From Enoplolaimus lenunculus (Eukaryota; Nematoda; Enoplea; Enoplida; Thoracostomopsidae): 64,000 nt of DNA. Below are positions 22,570-34,154 of the stretch, piece after piece (within the stretch, counting starts at the first letter, position 1; each line of letters starts with the position of its first letter). Made by a program: the position numbers and the translations under genes. Under the pieces are notes generated by a model. That model did no database searches, was not told the origin of the DNA, and saw nothing but the letters and a program-made list of their open reading frames with translations. The stretch spans positions 93,671-157,670 of the forward strand of contig JASANG010001745.1 of the NCBI GenBank assembly GCA_030248215.1. Direction: 5' to 3'.

Positions 22570-25500
22570 ATGGCAAACGAAATAATCGTAAGAAACAGGA
22601 TTGTGCAACCGGTAGAAAACAACCGGCGACCCTTTTATGACAAAGTCCTTAATCCGGCCGATCCGTGCGATGGCTCAAAACGTGCACTCATTGACACGGA
22701 AACACACCGGGTATATTCATTTGACGATGTTACGTAAGTAACCCGGAATGGCAATAATGTGCACATATCCACAGCTTTGGACCTGGAACCATATTCTCAA
22801 ATGTGTGTGGCGCCTATCATCAGTTAGTAATACGTCTTATTGCAATTGAATCAGTGTACGGTGAAAGGTCAAAATTAAATTCCTTTTTTGCGTTTATCTT
22901 ATTCTATTCTCGTTGAAAGCTTATCGCTACACGGTAAATTGCAGTGAGTTGATTTTAACTCAGAATGAGTTCAACCGACTCAGAGGTCTGAGCTCTGAAT
23001 TAGGTCTTTCAGAACTCAGAATTTTGAATTGATTTAACTCATTCTGAGTTTATTAGTCAAGTAATGCAGAATTAAATCGGCTCAGAGTGAGTTAATAAAG
23101 TAAGCAGAAATAACTAATTCTCTCTCTGAGTCGATTAATCAACTCATCAGAATTTACAGTGTAGCTGGTAATAGGAACTATACGCATTTAAGTATACGAG
23201 GCTTGTGCTCGCATTTTCAAATGCGTGTAGCACCTTTGACGATACGGTCACGCAACCTTTAACGCAACGAATAATGAACTTCGACATTAGCAACAGCTTT
23301 TATTGCAATAATTCACCAAACAACAACGCACAATTTCAGATTTGCAGTTTTGGGTTCCATATCCTATAAAGGATCGACCAATCAACTGGAGATTGGTGTT
23401 ACCCACAGTTGAGAGTACGGCGTCCGGATTAACGTATGAACGGTCGCTGTAATGGTCAACCTTAATTTGATTCCATTTAATTCGATTCCATTGGTGCTAA
23501 GTATTCAATTTTGATTTTTTTTTTGAATCCACGCCCTATAGAATCGACCAATCAACTAGAGATTGGTGTTACCCACAGTTGAGAGTACGGCGTCCAGATC
23601 AACGTATGAACGCTTACTGTAATGGTCAACCTTAATTTGATTTCATTTATTCGATTCCATTGGTGCTAAGTATTTAATTTTAATTTTTTTCGAATCCACG
23701 TCCTATAGAATCGACCAATCAACTAGAGATTGGTGTTACACACAGTTGATAGTACGGCTTTCGGATTAACGTATGAACGCTAACTGTAATGGTCACCCTT
23801 AATTTGATTCCATTTAATTCGATTCCATTGGTGCTAAGTATTCAATTTTGATTTTTTTTTGGAATCCACGCCGATTCCATTGGTGCTAAGTATTTAATTT
23901 TGATTTTTTTCGAATCCACGTCCTATAGAATCGACCAATCAACTAGAGATTGGTGTTACACACAGTTGATAGTACGGCTTTCGGATTAACGAATGAACGG
24001 TCACTGTAATGGTCAACCTTAATTTGATTTCATTTAATTCGATTCCATTGGTGCTAAGTATTCAATTTTAATTTTTTTTGGAATCCACGTCCTATAGAAT
24101 CGACCAATCAACTAGAGATTGGTGTTACACACAGTTGAGAGTACGGCGTCCGGATTAACGTATGAACGCTTACTGTAATGGTCAACCTTAAGGCGATTTC
24201 CATTGGTGCTATAAGTATTCAATTTTGATTGCACGCAGTTTTGATAAATTTCATTTTTGCAGATAAAGCATATTTACGTGTTGCAGTGTAATTTTGTTCT
24301 AAAAATACAACATCTAATGCCAAGTGGCGCGACGATCGAAACGGATAGTAAAAATAACGAAAACAAATAATGTAATAAATAATTAGTTATCATCGCAATA
24401 TTTTTTATTGTTTTTTTTTTGATAAAATTAAGCTCAATTTTTGATTATTTTAGAAAATTGTCTCAAAATATCGCAGTCAACCTAATCACAGTTCATCGAG
24501 TCATAAAAGGTGATGTCATCGCAAGCTATCTTGAAAATCGACCAGAATTCGCTTTATTATTTTTGGCGACAAATATGTGCGGTGCAGTGGTAACAGGTTA
24601 GTTTGTTTTCGATCAAACTACGAAATGATACAAGTCCACTCGGTCCCGAGCGTCCAGATCCTGCAGCTGAACGGTGTTGCCATCTGCCACACAACTCAGA
24701 GGTTGGTGGCTTCAATAAGACTTTGAAATTAGATTTACTAATGTCTTCCAAACGCCATATATTCGAGAAAGCTACCCTTTCACGTCTTGTCGAGATTTTC
24801 ACACTGCCTGTAACGCATAATCTATATTATTAAAGCTGGAGCGTACCACAAACGTAATTTGCGCAGCGTTCCAGCTTTTATCTTCACTTTTTGAATTTTG
24901 GTACAATGAAAATTACATGCTAATTAACTATAAGTGCCGATTTTTAACCACGTATCAAAATGAATTGATGACAAAAATAAAAAAAAAAACAATGTTGTAA
25001 ACGTCGTTGACTTGTAATTGTTAAACCCTGTGCATTGTGTACGCAATTGCATGTACATAATTGTGCAATTAGTTACTCATAGTATACTCTATGCGGGTAA
25101 TAGTTAAGTAATTGTTTTAGAAATCCGATCAGTATGGCTGATGCATTATATTTCAGGCATTAACCACCTCTGTGTCGCGTCTGAAGTTGCTCACCAGCTT
25201 GCTGACAGTAAATCTCGTTACGTGTTTACGTCAAACCGATTACTACCCACAATTTTGGCTGCGATCAATCTATTACCTGGCTCGTCGCAAATCAGAGTGG
25301 TATTCCTGTGGGACGCGGTCTGTCCTAAGGATTTCGAAGCGTTTCCAGCAATTCCCGTCACGTTATTCAAAGATTTGCAAGCGGAAAACAACCCGAAAGT
25401 GGACGTTGAGCAAATTTTGGCGAAGGTTCATGTGGATGCGGACGATCCAGCATTTTTGCCGTATTCCAGCGGTAAAAGTTACGGTGGCGATTTTGAGTCG

Positions 25501-28147
25501 TTTGAAGTGAAAAACTAACCCACCATCATGACACAGTGCACGTAGTGATAGAGTTTCAAATTGAAAATGTTAAATTTAGTCGGAAAAGTTACAAAAATAT
25601 GATTTTATTTTTGTTTTAAAATTAGAAAATGTTTTTTTATTTTGAAATTTAGTCAGAAAAGTTACAAAAATATGATTTTATTTTTGTTTTAAGTTTAGAA
25701 AAATGTTTTTTCAATTTTGAAAGTTTTTCAAAAAAGTTACAAAAATAAGTTTTAATTTTGAAATTTAATCAAAAAAGTTACAAAAATCATTTTATTTTTG
25801 CTTTTTTAAATTTTGAAATTCAGTTGGAAAAGGTGTAAAAATGATTTTTTTCTTTTCTTTAATTTTAAAATTTAGTCGAAAAAGTTACAAAAATGGCTTT
25901 ATTTTTGTTTTGTTTTTATTTAATTTTGAAATTGAGTCGGAAAATTTACAAAAAATGATTTTATGTTTATTTCAGTATTGATACAAAATTGTTTTTTTAA
26001 TTTTAAACTTTAATTTTGTTTCAGGCACAACCGGAAAACCAAAAGGTGTCGTTTTGACAAACGAAGGGATCAATTATTATATTTTTAACACAATTACCGG
26101 ATATATGCCGCATCGGCACGATCGCTATTTACTTGTTATGCCGTTTACACACGTTGTTGGTTTTGCTTGTTTGTTTTCGTCTCTATATGCAGGTTAATTG
26201 ATAGCATTTTTGAAACGGAGGCATAGCTTTTTTGAACTGGCAATAAAAATCGACCTCGGAATTCTTATAAATGCCGGCTCACCACTGAACATGTCCATCA
26301 TTGGGCTATGGACGGCAAACTATTGCTGATACATAGACATTTCGGACCATGTTACTTTTTGGGCCGTCCCTGTTTCTGGTTGGGTCTGTAAAAGAGTAGG
26401 CTTACATTCTAGACTACATTTATTGTTTCGGCTTAGACTTAGGATTAGTGTTTGGCTTAGGAATACGCTTAACTGTTACGCACCTAAGAGTAACATTGGC
26501 CGGAACTTCAAACAAAACTTGAAATGCTTAACAATTTATGGAACAATTTATGGATTATTGTTTGTAAGATAAACGACCAGGCCGTAGCCATCTCTCTTTG
26601 TAAGGGGGGGCTAAAATTTTTTCAGAAGGGGTATACAAAGGTTTTCGTTGACTTGCAAGCAAGGTTGAAAATTTTCTAGAGGGGCCAAAATAACTCCAGT
26701 GCGGCTGAGCCTCCTCTGCTCCCCTTTGGCTACGGGCTTGTAAACGCTTTTGTGTTAAAAACAGGTTCGGGCTCTCGTATACTTTCCCCTCTCGCTCAGA
26801 CTCGGGTGACCGCTTAGAAACATAAGCTCGCATGCGATATAATAGCAAGGTTGCAAATTTTAGCAGCGCCCTACAGAATGACTACTTAAGCATAAGCCTT
26901 TATATATTTTACATCCGCCTAAAACAAATCCACAAGCCTTTTAACCTTAAATGTGGGGAAAGTGGACAAGAGCGAAAGTTTGTTTTAGAAAAATGCCCAA
27001 AAAATTTATTTTTTTGCTTTTTTCAGGCGCTGAAACGTACATATTGCCCAAGTACACTTTTGATATGTTCTTGACCAGTTTGGCAAACTATCGCATTACC
27101 ATCACTCGTGTGGTTCCAAGCGTATTAGTGACCATTGCCAAAGATTCCCGGTAAGTCTTTAGTAATGTTTATTTTTAAGTTGATTACTGCGTTAAGCGCA
27201 ATTTCAAAGTATTTTGTCATACCATAACTTGGCCAATGTTACTTTTGGATACGTTTCTTGCGACTGATACTATAGATAAATTTGTACGAATCTTTATGAT
27301 TAAGTTTAGGCTTCAGAATAGGCTATACTACTGCTACATGCCTAAAAATAATATTTATTTTATTACTGTGTTACATCAAAAGCCCTATTCGCACGTGAAA
27401 GTTTTTGCAGCGAGAACTTTTAACCGCAACTTGCACAAGCAATATGTTTTATACGAAAATGCCTTCAGAAAACATTTTCAGGTGCGAGTAGACTGTGCAA
27501 CTTAATACGTTTGCACTGCAACAAATTTGACGTGGAAGTAAAACCAAAAGTAGATGGTCATTCTTTAACAAAAGTTGGTGCAACTGTCGAAATTTGTGAG
27601 GAACAAAATGTACCACCGGGCGTTGAGTTTTTGACCGACCCTCTTTTATTTATTGGGGTCGCTATCGCATGCAAGACCTCTAAATTAAAGTATAGCTGAG
27701 CAGTTTTGATATCGACTGACTCGTATGCAGAAAACGAAATGGTTTGCACAAGTTGTACCCCTTATATAAGGAAGAAGGGCAGACTAAAAACGCAACGCGC
27801 ACCGGATATATCGTTTCCTACGCACGAATGCACCCAGTTGCGTACTCTTGTTGAAGTATGCATCAACCACGTTTGGACCTTTTAATTTCGTTCCAGGATA
27901 CAAAATTACGACCTTTCATCGCTACACAGTATTTTGTTCGGTTCAGCTTCGTCTGGCAAAGAATTGATGCTTAAAGTCAAACATCAAATACCGAGTCTTA
28001 AATATTTGTCGCAGGTAAAAACAATTATAGCAAATAATTTTTTGATCTTTTCCACGAATGTATCCATTAGCTACAAATACTTTGTTTTACGAATACCGTA
28101 TTGTTTGCCTTTATTTTTGCCTTTAACAATTTCATTTTTGCTATTAC

Positions 28148-28197
<50 letters not shown>

Positions 28198-31100
28198 TTA
28201 TTATTTTTATTATTATTATTATATTTATTATTATTATTACTACTACTACTACTAATATTATTATTGTTTCATTTCAGTCGTATGGACTAACAGAATCAGG
28301 CATTGCTTGTTGTCAACCACGAGAAATTCCTGTTGAACGTGTAGTGGCCGAGTCCTGCGGATTTCCGATGAGTTATGTCCAAGCAAAGGTTCGTTTACTA
28401 AGGGATCGTCTCATGAAGCAAAACAACGAGACTACGTGTCCCACACCAACTGTTTTGTGGTAAATAGTTTTCGAAATATAAAGAGTCGAGCTGTTACGTG
28501 AGTAGGAAAAGCTTACCGATTTTGAAACTGAAAAAATTTGTGGCAAAATTTTAAAATTTCAAAAAGTTAATTTTTTGTGAAGAAAAAATTTTGCTGCGAA
28601 ATTTTTAAAATTTTAAAATGTTAATTTTTTGGTGAAGGAAAAATTTTGTTGCAAAATTTTTAAAATCTCAAAAATTTAATTTTTTGTGAAGTAAAAATTT
28701 TGTTGCAAAAATTTTTAAAATTTCAAAAAATTAGTTTTCTTGTGAAGGAAAAATTTTGTTGCAAAATTTTTAAAATTTCAAAAAATTAATTTTTTGTGAA
28801 CGAAAATTTTGTTGCAAAATTTTTAAAATTTCAAAAAGTTAATTTTTTTGTGAAGGTAAAATTTTGCTGCAAAATTTTTAAAATTTTAAAAGCTTAATTT
28901 TTTTTGTGAAGGAAAAATTGTATTGCAAAATTTTTAAAATGTCAAAAGTTAACTTTTTTGTGAAAATTGTTTAGGTTGTCGCATTGGACAATCCAACGAT
29001 ATCTCTGGGTTCAAATCAACCTGGCGAACTATGCTTGAAATCCAAAAGCCAAATGAAATGTTATTTAGGACAACCGGAAAAAACACGTGAAACTATTGAC
29101 CGTGACGGGTGGCTGCATACTGGTATTAAAAGCTTTGGTACCGAGAGATGGCGACAAATGCCAATTATTTTCAAATATGAATAGAACAAATGGCCCATGT
29201 TACTTAAAGGGGCGTCCTGGTTCCTAGTGGATCTATAAAAGAGAAAGTTTAGATTCTAGATTACATTTTTTGGTTAGGCTTAGGCTTACACTTAGGCTTA
29301 GGAACACATTTTTGCAACGCTTAGGCTTAGGCTTAAGAATACGCTTAATCTACTGTTACGCCCCTAAATGTAACATTGGCCGACCAAATAATCAGTTAGT
29401 AAATAGGTTTTCAAACTCATTAACTATTGCAGTTGTTGAACTGAAAATTGGTACAACGAGTAGAGCAAATCAAATACCAAAAATGCGCCAAATTGTGAGT
29501 CTCAGTATTCACTGGTTCGAAAGTTGCCCGACCAATTCACACAACTGGTGATATGTGCTACACACATTTGTGAATACGGGCTAAGATTTTGGTTCATGAG
29601 GAAATAACATCATTGTCGGTGTAGGTGATAGGACTGGTTTACGAAAGCATGTAGCATATTTTTAAGGTCATTATAGCTACAGGGAATTTTCCATAAGCTG
29701 TTTTGGGACAGAAGTTATTGGCAGATGAAAAGGGAACATCGGTAGCTTGTTTCTGCAGGTTTAAAATCTAAGACGAGTTTGGTTGATGTTTTTAATTGCA
29801 TTCAGCTTTTCCATTCTGTCGCCGTAACTTGTAAACTAAATAAATCAAAATTCTTCATAAATCTTGTAGAACTTTTTAACCTTTCAGATCATGAAGATTA
29901 TTTATAAAAAATCAGTAAATGTGTTTATTGTTTTATCGGCTTGTATTAGTGTCAATCACCAGTTAGCAATAGGTTTTCAAACAAGTGAGCTGTTGATTTT
30001 GTGAATAACAAACTGGCTGAAGTTGTGGAAACCAAATCCGCATCAGAAACAGTTTCTCAATATTAGAATGTTGAATTTATTGCTTCAAAGAACAGCAATC
30101 ACTACCTGCTGATAAGTGCTATATACATTTGAGAATACAGGCTTTGCTCCAATAGATACGGACGTTCCCAAAATTGAAAAGCGCAGAAGGATCCATTCCT
30201 TCCTGGTAACAAATCCTTGTTTATTTGGTGTACGAAATAGTTGTACCCATCTTATGGCGTATGTTAATTATAGGGCCTGCTCGCTGGGAGACCGGAGAAT
30301 GTAGGCACTTAGATTCTGGGAAACGTAGGCTTTCTCTCAAATTTAGGTTCAAAGATTAGGCTTATGTTTAGGCTTAGGTTTAGGCTTAGTATGCCTGGAA
30401 CTATTATAAATAACATAGGTCTGTTATGTTATTTTTGCTTCAGGAGATATCGCACAATTTGACGCAAACGGATATATTTACATTACTGGACGTGTTAAAG
30501 AAATCATAAAGTACAAAGGACATCAGGTATAAACCTTTATTCGTAACGAATTGCAGGGGTCGCTTCAGTGTTCCCAAACCGATCCCCCACTCACACATGA
30601 AGAGCAACTTGTAGTAATTGATAACACTTCGCGGGACGAAGCGACCAAGAAGTCACAATGCAGTTTTAATAATTTGTATCAGCAGAGACTTCGCCATTTG
30701 TCATTTTTTACGGGATCCAAAAATTTTCTGACTTCAAATATTAAAAGAGTCCACTTCTGACTTCAAATATTAAAAGAGTCCACTTCTGACGTCAAATATT
30801 AAAAGAGTCCACTTCTGACTTCAAATATTAAAAGAGTCCACTTCTGACTTCAAATATTAAAAGAGTCCACTTCTGACGTCAAATATTAAAAGAGTCCACT
30901 TCTGACTTCAAATATTAAAAGAGTCCACTTCTGACGTCAAATATTAAAAGAGTCCACTTCTGACGTCAAATATTAAAAGAGTCCACTTCTGACTTCAAAT
31001 ATTAAAAGAGTCCACTCTCCAGCGGCTGCACAAATGACGAAATACCAATTTCCAAACGTATAATGTACAGTGTGTGTATGCTGTGTTTGCAATTTGTCTA

Positions 31101-32896
31101 TATTGTTGTATATACAGGGCCATTGCAGCAGCCCCATAACCCAATTTCAGGGCCCCCAGCCGTTAAAGCGGCTCCCACCGTCAGCCGGTTGAAACAAAAA
31201 CAGCTGAAGTTTTAAAATGCATCTGGTTTCTCGCTCGCGAGTTTTGGGGCGTCCACCTTTTGAGTTTGGGGGAAGCCCCTGTCCCTGTCTGCTCCGGCAC
31301 TGTGTAAATGCATAACTTTTCGCATTTTAAGCATTCTAAAAATGATCAGGGCTGCATTATACTTATCGTACAGCGCCGTTCGTCACCGTTCGTCACCATA
31401 CAGTATCGTACTGCATTGACCCGAATAAGAGGGGGGAGGGTAATAAGAGGGGCGTCCCCATTTTGGTTTCGAATCAATAGAAGTCCGCATCCCTAATAAG
31501 AGTCCGGAGACGGACGTCGCCGTACTCGAGACGGACGTCGCCAGACGTCATCAACATTATAATAGCGCTACTCTTAATATATTCGGACTGGTTTGTGAGT
31601 GGCTTTATCTTGCCTTGCCTGTGTACAGGTTTTGATTTTAGATCCCACCGGCACAAATTGAAGACATTTTGCTGGGACACCGGGATATTGCCGAAGCAGG
31701 AGTAACAGGTCTTCCACATCCCACAGACGGTGTTGGTGAACTTGCAACCGCGTTCGTTGTTCTCAAACCGGTTAGTGAACACAAATGCCAGGATTCGGAA
31801 ATTTTTGAGGGATACCCACGCGATATCTAAGAGTGCAAAATAACTCGAGAGCGAAGCGCACAAAAAGCCAAACGCAATTTGGTTTTTTTGAAACATTTTG
31901 CCAATTTCAGCTTCTCATGACCTTTCATGATCATTTCACAAGGCTGCGCCTTGCGACGCAACAAATTTGCTTCAATGTTACACATGTTATATGCTATCGC
32001 TCACAGCTTGCAGAGCTGAATCGTATTGTGTTAATCTTTAAGCAATCAGACGATTGGTTAACAAGTTATGGTGAAGTAACTGGTTTCAATTGAGTTATTT
32101 GACCATAACTCAACCAAATGCCTGATTGTATAAAGTTTAACACCACTCGACTCAGCTATGCTAGCTTGCTACGATGGTATATAGTTTGTCCACGTTTTTA
32201 GCAAATTTTGGCCAATGTTACTTTTAGGGCCGTAACTGCAGATTAAGCATATTCCTAAGCCTAACCGTTGCAAAAACGTATTCCTAAGCCTAAGCAAAAA
32301 ATGTAATCTAAAATGTAAAGCATACTCTTTTACGGACCCAACAGAAACCGACACAGCCCTAAAAGTAACATGAACCCAATTTTTTATATAGCAAGGGGGA
32401 ATGGTGAGCTTAGCTGGTGCGTTTACAGCTCAACCATTTTGGTATCCGAGTATTTGTCAGGTTTCACAACAGATAAAACTATGTTTACTTTTTTGAAATA
32501 CATATTTTTGCAATTGCACAACCTACTGATATCACGCACTGCAATCCGAAATTGCAAACTTTGTTGCTCGAGTATATTTGCTTCTGGATACATATTTAAA
32601 TATAATATTTTTCATATCCGAATATCTGCATGCGCTCAGCTTTATTTGCAATTATTATATACATTTCGCAGCATGTGCAACCTTCAGTAGCACTGCAGTC
32701 AGCAATTGTTGACTTTGTTGCGCAGCGAGTTGCGCTGTTCAAACAACTCCGTGGCGGCGTTCGCTTTGTCCGGCGACTACCGAAAACCACAAGCGGCAAA
32801 CTTCAAAGAGTTGCGTTGAAACATATGCTCAGTTCTGAAGATTATATTAAATTAACGCACTCTGACGACCGAATGAGGGCGAAGGCTAAGCTGTAG
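22570..32896 (+). CDS. Acyl-CoA synthetase, 4-coumarate-CoA ligase/luciferase-like, peroxisomal (11 exons, 575 aa)
   Basis: An ANL-superfamily enzyme that activates a carboxylic acid with ATP to an acyl-AMP and then a CoA thioester. Exons: 22570-22733, 24454-24596, 25157-25471, 26025-26192, 27027-27150, 27897-28014, 28278-28388, 28975-29122, 30444-30526, 31642-31770, 32672-32896; total 1728 bp, phases agree. The AMP-binding motif [12 protein letters not shown] (205 onward) is split by intron 3. YGLTESG (346) is A5, GELCLKSK is A7, the D...[12 protein letters not shown] region (432-456) is A7/A8, and [10 protein letters not shown] holds the adenylation lysine K544. The C-terminus AKL is a PTS1 peroxisome signal. 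Length is normal for the 4CL/luciferase group; the substrate cannot be read from sequence. The start is the first ATG after an acceptor-like CAG at 22546-22548, so a non-coding 5' exon is likely upstream. The DUF924 gene follows 1.26 kb downstream on the same strand. No disabling changes were seen. Confidence 0.96.
22931..23165. mobile_element. MITE family C, in ligase intron 1
   Basis: Ends cacggtaaattgcagtgagt and the inverse cagaatttacagtgta; internal ACTCAG palindromes, partly degenerate. Confidence 0.75.
23340..24240. repeat. About 170-bp tandem repeat in ligase intron 1
   Basis: Five copies marked by gaccaatcaactagagattg near 23375, 23545, 23712, 23932 and 24102. Each also has cgtatgaacg, ctgtaatggtcaacctt and gattccattggtgctaagta. 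One spacing is about 220 bp because of a partial internal duplication. The array ends about 210 bp before exon 2. Confidence 0.9.
25545..26010. repeat. AT-rich minisatellite in ligase intron 3
   Basis: Six or seven imperfect units of gaaatttagtcggaaaagtt then acaaaaatgattttattttt. The array nearly fills the intron between the two halves of the AMP-binding motif. Confidence 0.85.
28130..28266. repeat. (ATT)n microsatellite in ligase intron 6
   Basis: An almost pure TTA/ATT run directly upstream of the exon 7 acceptor (28277). On the plus strand it reads as poly-Leu or poly-Ile, which is an artefact. Length change here could alter the branch-point to acceptor spacing. Confidence 0.93.
28520..28965. 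repeat. About 60-bp minisatellite in ligase intron 7
   Basis: About seven units of ttaattttttgtgaaggaaa then aattttgttgcaaaattttt. The last unit merges into the acceptor ttgtttag before exon 8. Confidence 0.88.
29191..29383. mobile_element. hAT-like MITE family B, in ligase intron 8
   Basis: Ends ggcccatgttacttaaaggg and the inverse cccctaaatgtaacattggcc; two TTAGGC clusters inside. It starts about 70 bp after exon 8. Confidence 0.75.
30720..31018. repeat. 30-bp minisatellite in ligase intron 9
   Basis: Ten units of gacttcaaatattaaaagag plus tccacttct, almost identical apart from a tt/gt choice (gacttc or gacgtc). The regular mixing of the two types points to recent unequal exchange. Confidence 0.93.
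31120..31308. mobile_element. hAT-like MITE family G, degenerate copy in ligase intron 9
   Basis: Shares gccggttgaaacaaaaac, atgcatctggtttctcgctc and ctgctccggcactg with the two better copies at 40826-41012 and 52394-52582. Confidence 0.65.
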
Positions 32897-32902
32897 CTCC
32901 TG

Positions 32903-34140
32903 CACTGTAAATTTCAATGAGTTGATTTTAACTCAGAATGAGCTGAATTGCTTTGTCTGAGTTAAGACATTTTGGAACACAAAATTTTGAGTTGATTGCT
33001 TTAGCTCCAAGTCTTTTTTGTTTTAGATTTTAGTCATGAATGTTTGTCTCGCGAAAATCGTCAGAATATTTAAAATATTTACCGTTGCGGCAGCATATAC
33101 TCTGTAAATTTCAATGAGTTGATTAATCAATTCAGCGAGCGAGTTGGTTATTTCTGAATTAATATCGGTGAACATTAACTCATTCTGTGTTGAGTTGATT
33201 CTCACTATGAGTTGGGTTGAGTCTGGGTGAGTTGATTAATTAACTCAGAATGATTTCAAACAACTCAAAATTTTGAGTTCTAATAGTCCTAACTCAGAAT
33301 GAGAGGTTCAACTCTTTCTGAATTAAAGTCCACTCATTAAAATTTACAGTGTAGCACCAAAGGCGCATGGTGCATTTAATGTGTGTTCTGTCTCTTTATG
33401 TATATTGGATTTTATGAAATAAATTTATATTTTTTGTGTGTTTTCATTATTATTTTTTTAGTTTTATGCATTTATTTTATAATTTTGCAGCGTATTCAGG
33501 GCAAGAACGCTGTAAAGTTTAATGAGTTGATTTCTGAAATAATAACCAGCAAGCATTAACTCACTCTGAGTTGAGCTGCTTCTCACTCTGAGTCGAGTTA
33601 ACTCCGATGAGCTGATTAATTAAGCCAGAATGAGTTGAATCAACTCAGAAATCTGAGCTTTGAAAGTCCGAATTCAGAACTTCTTAGTGGATTCAACTCA
33701 TTCTGAGTTAATATCAACTCACTAGAATTTACTGTGAAATAATTGTTTGACTTTAGAATGCCGGTGTATTTTTTGATAAATGTAATGTCTGACTGCGTTT
33801 GGCTGGATCGTCCGTTGAAAATTTTCAACTTGTGGCGTTGACTGGTGTCGAGTACAGCGCAGTACAAATACAGCGTAATAAGCACTACAGTTAACGCTTG
33901 TGTTATGTCTTTCAGAACTCAAAATTCTGAGTTGATTGAACTCATTCTGAGTTAACTAAACTAATTCGCTTTTTGGAGAATAATTGCTATGTTGATAATA
34001 CCGATAAAACTGTAGTAAAACTAAATTAATAATTCTAACGCTATTTTATAAATGGTAATAGACCTTTGATTACACTGTAAATTCCGATGAGTTAATTAAC
34101 AGTTCACTCACGAACTACAATTCAAAAATTTGAATATTAT
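32903..34140. mobile_element. Cluster of MITE family C copies between ligase and DUF924 genes
   Basis: The 1.26-kb gap is mostly family C: about 32903-33010 (broken), 33100-33352 (near complete), 33510-33738, a fragment near 33910-33965 and a left end at 34072. An aataaa at about 33418 is a candidate poly(A) signal for the ligase gene. Confidence 0.7.
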
Positions 34141-34154
34141 AATTTAAAACTTTA

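Noticed and set aside
28101-28300. Poly-Leu/Ile open frames
   Set aside because: Translations of the ATT microsatellite in ligase intron 6; the true exon starts at 28278.
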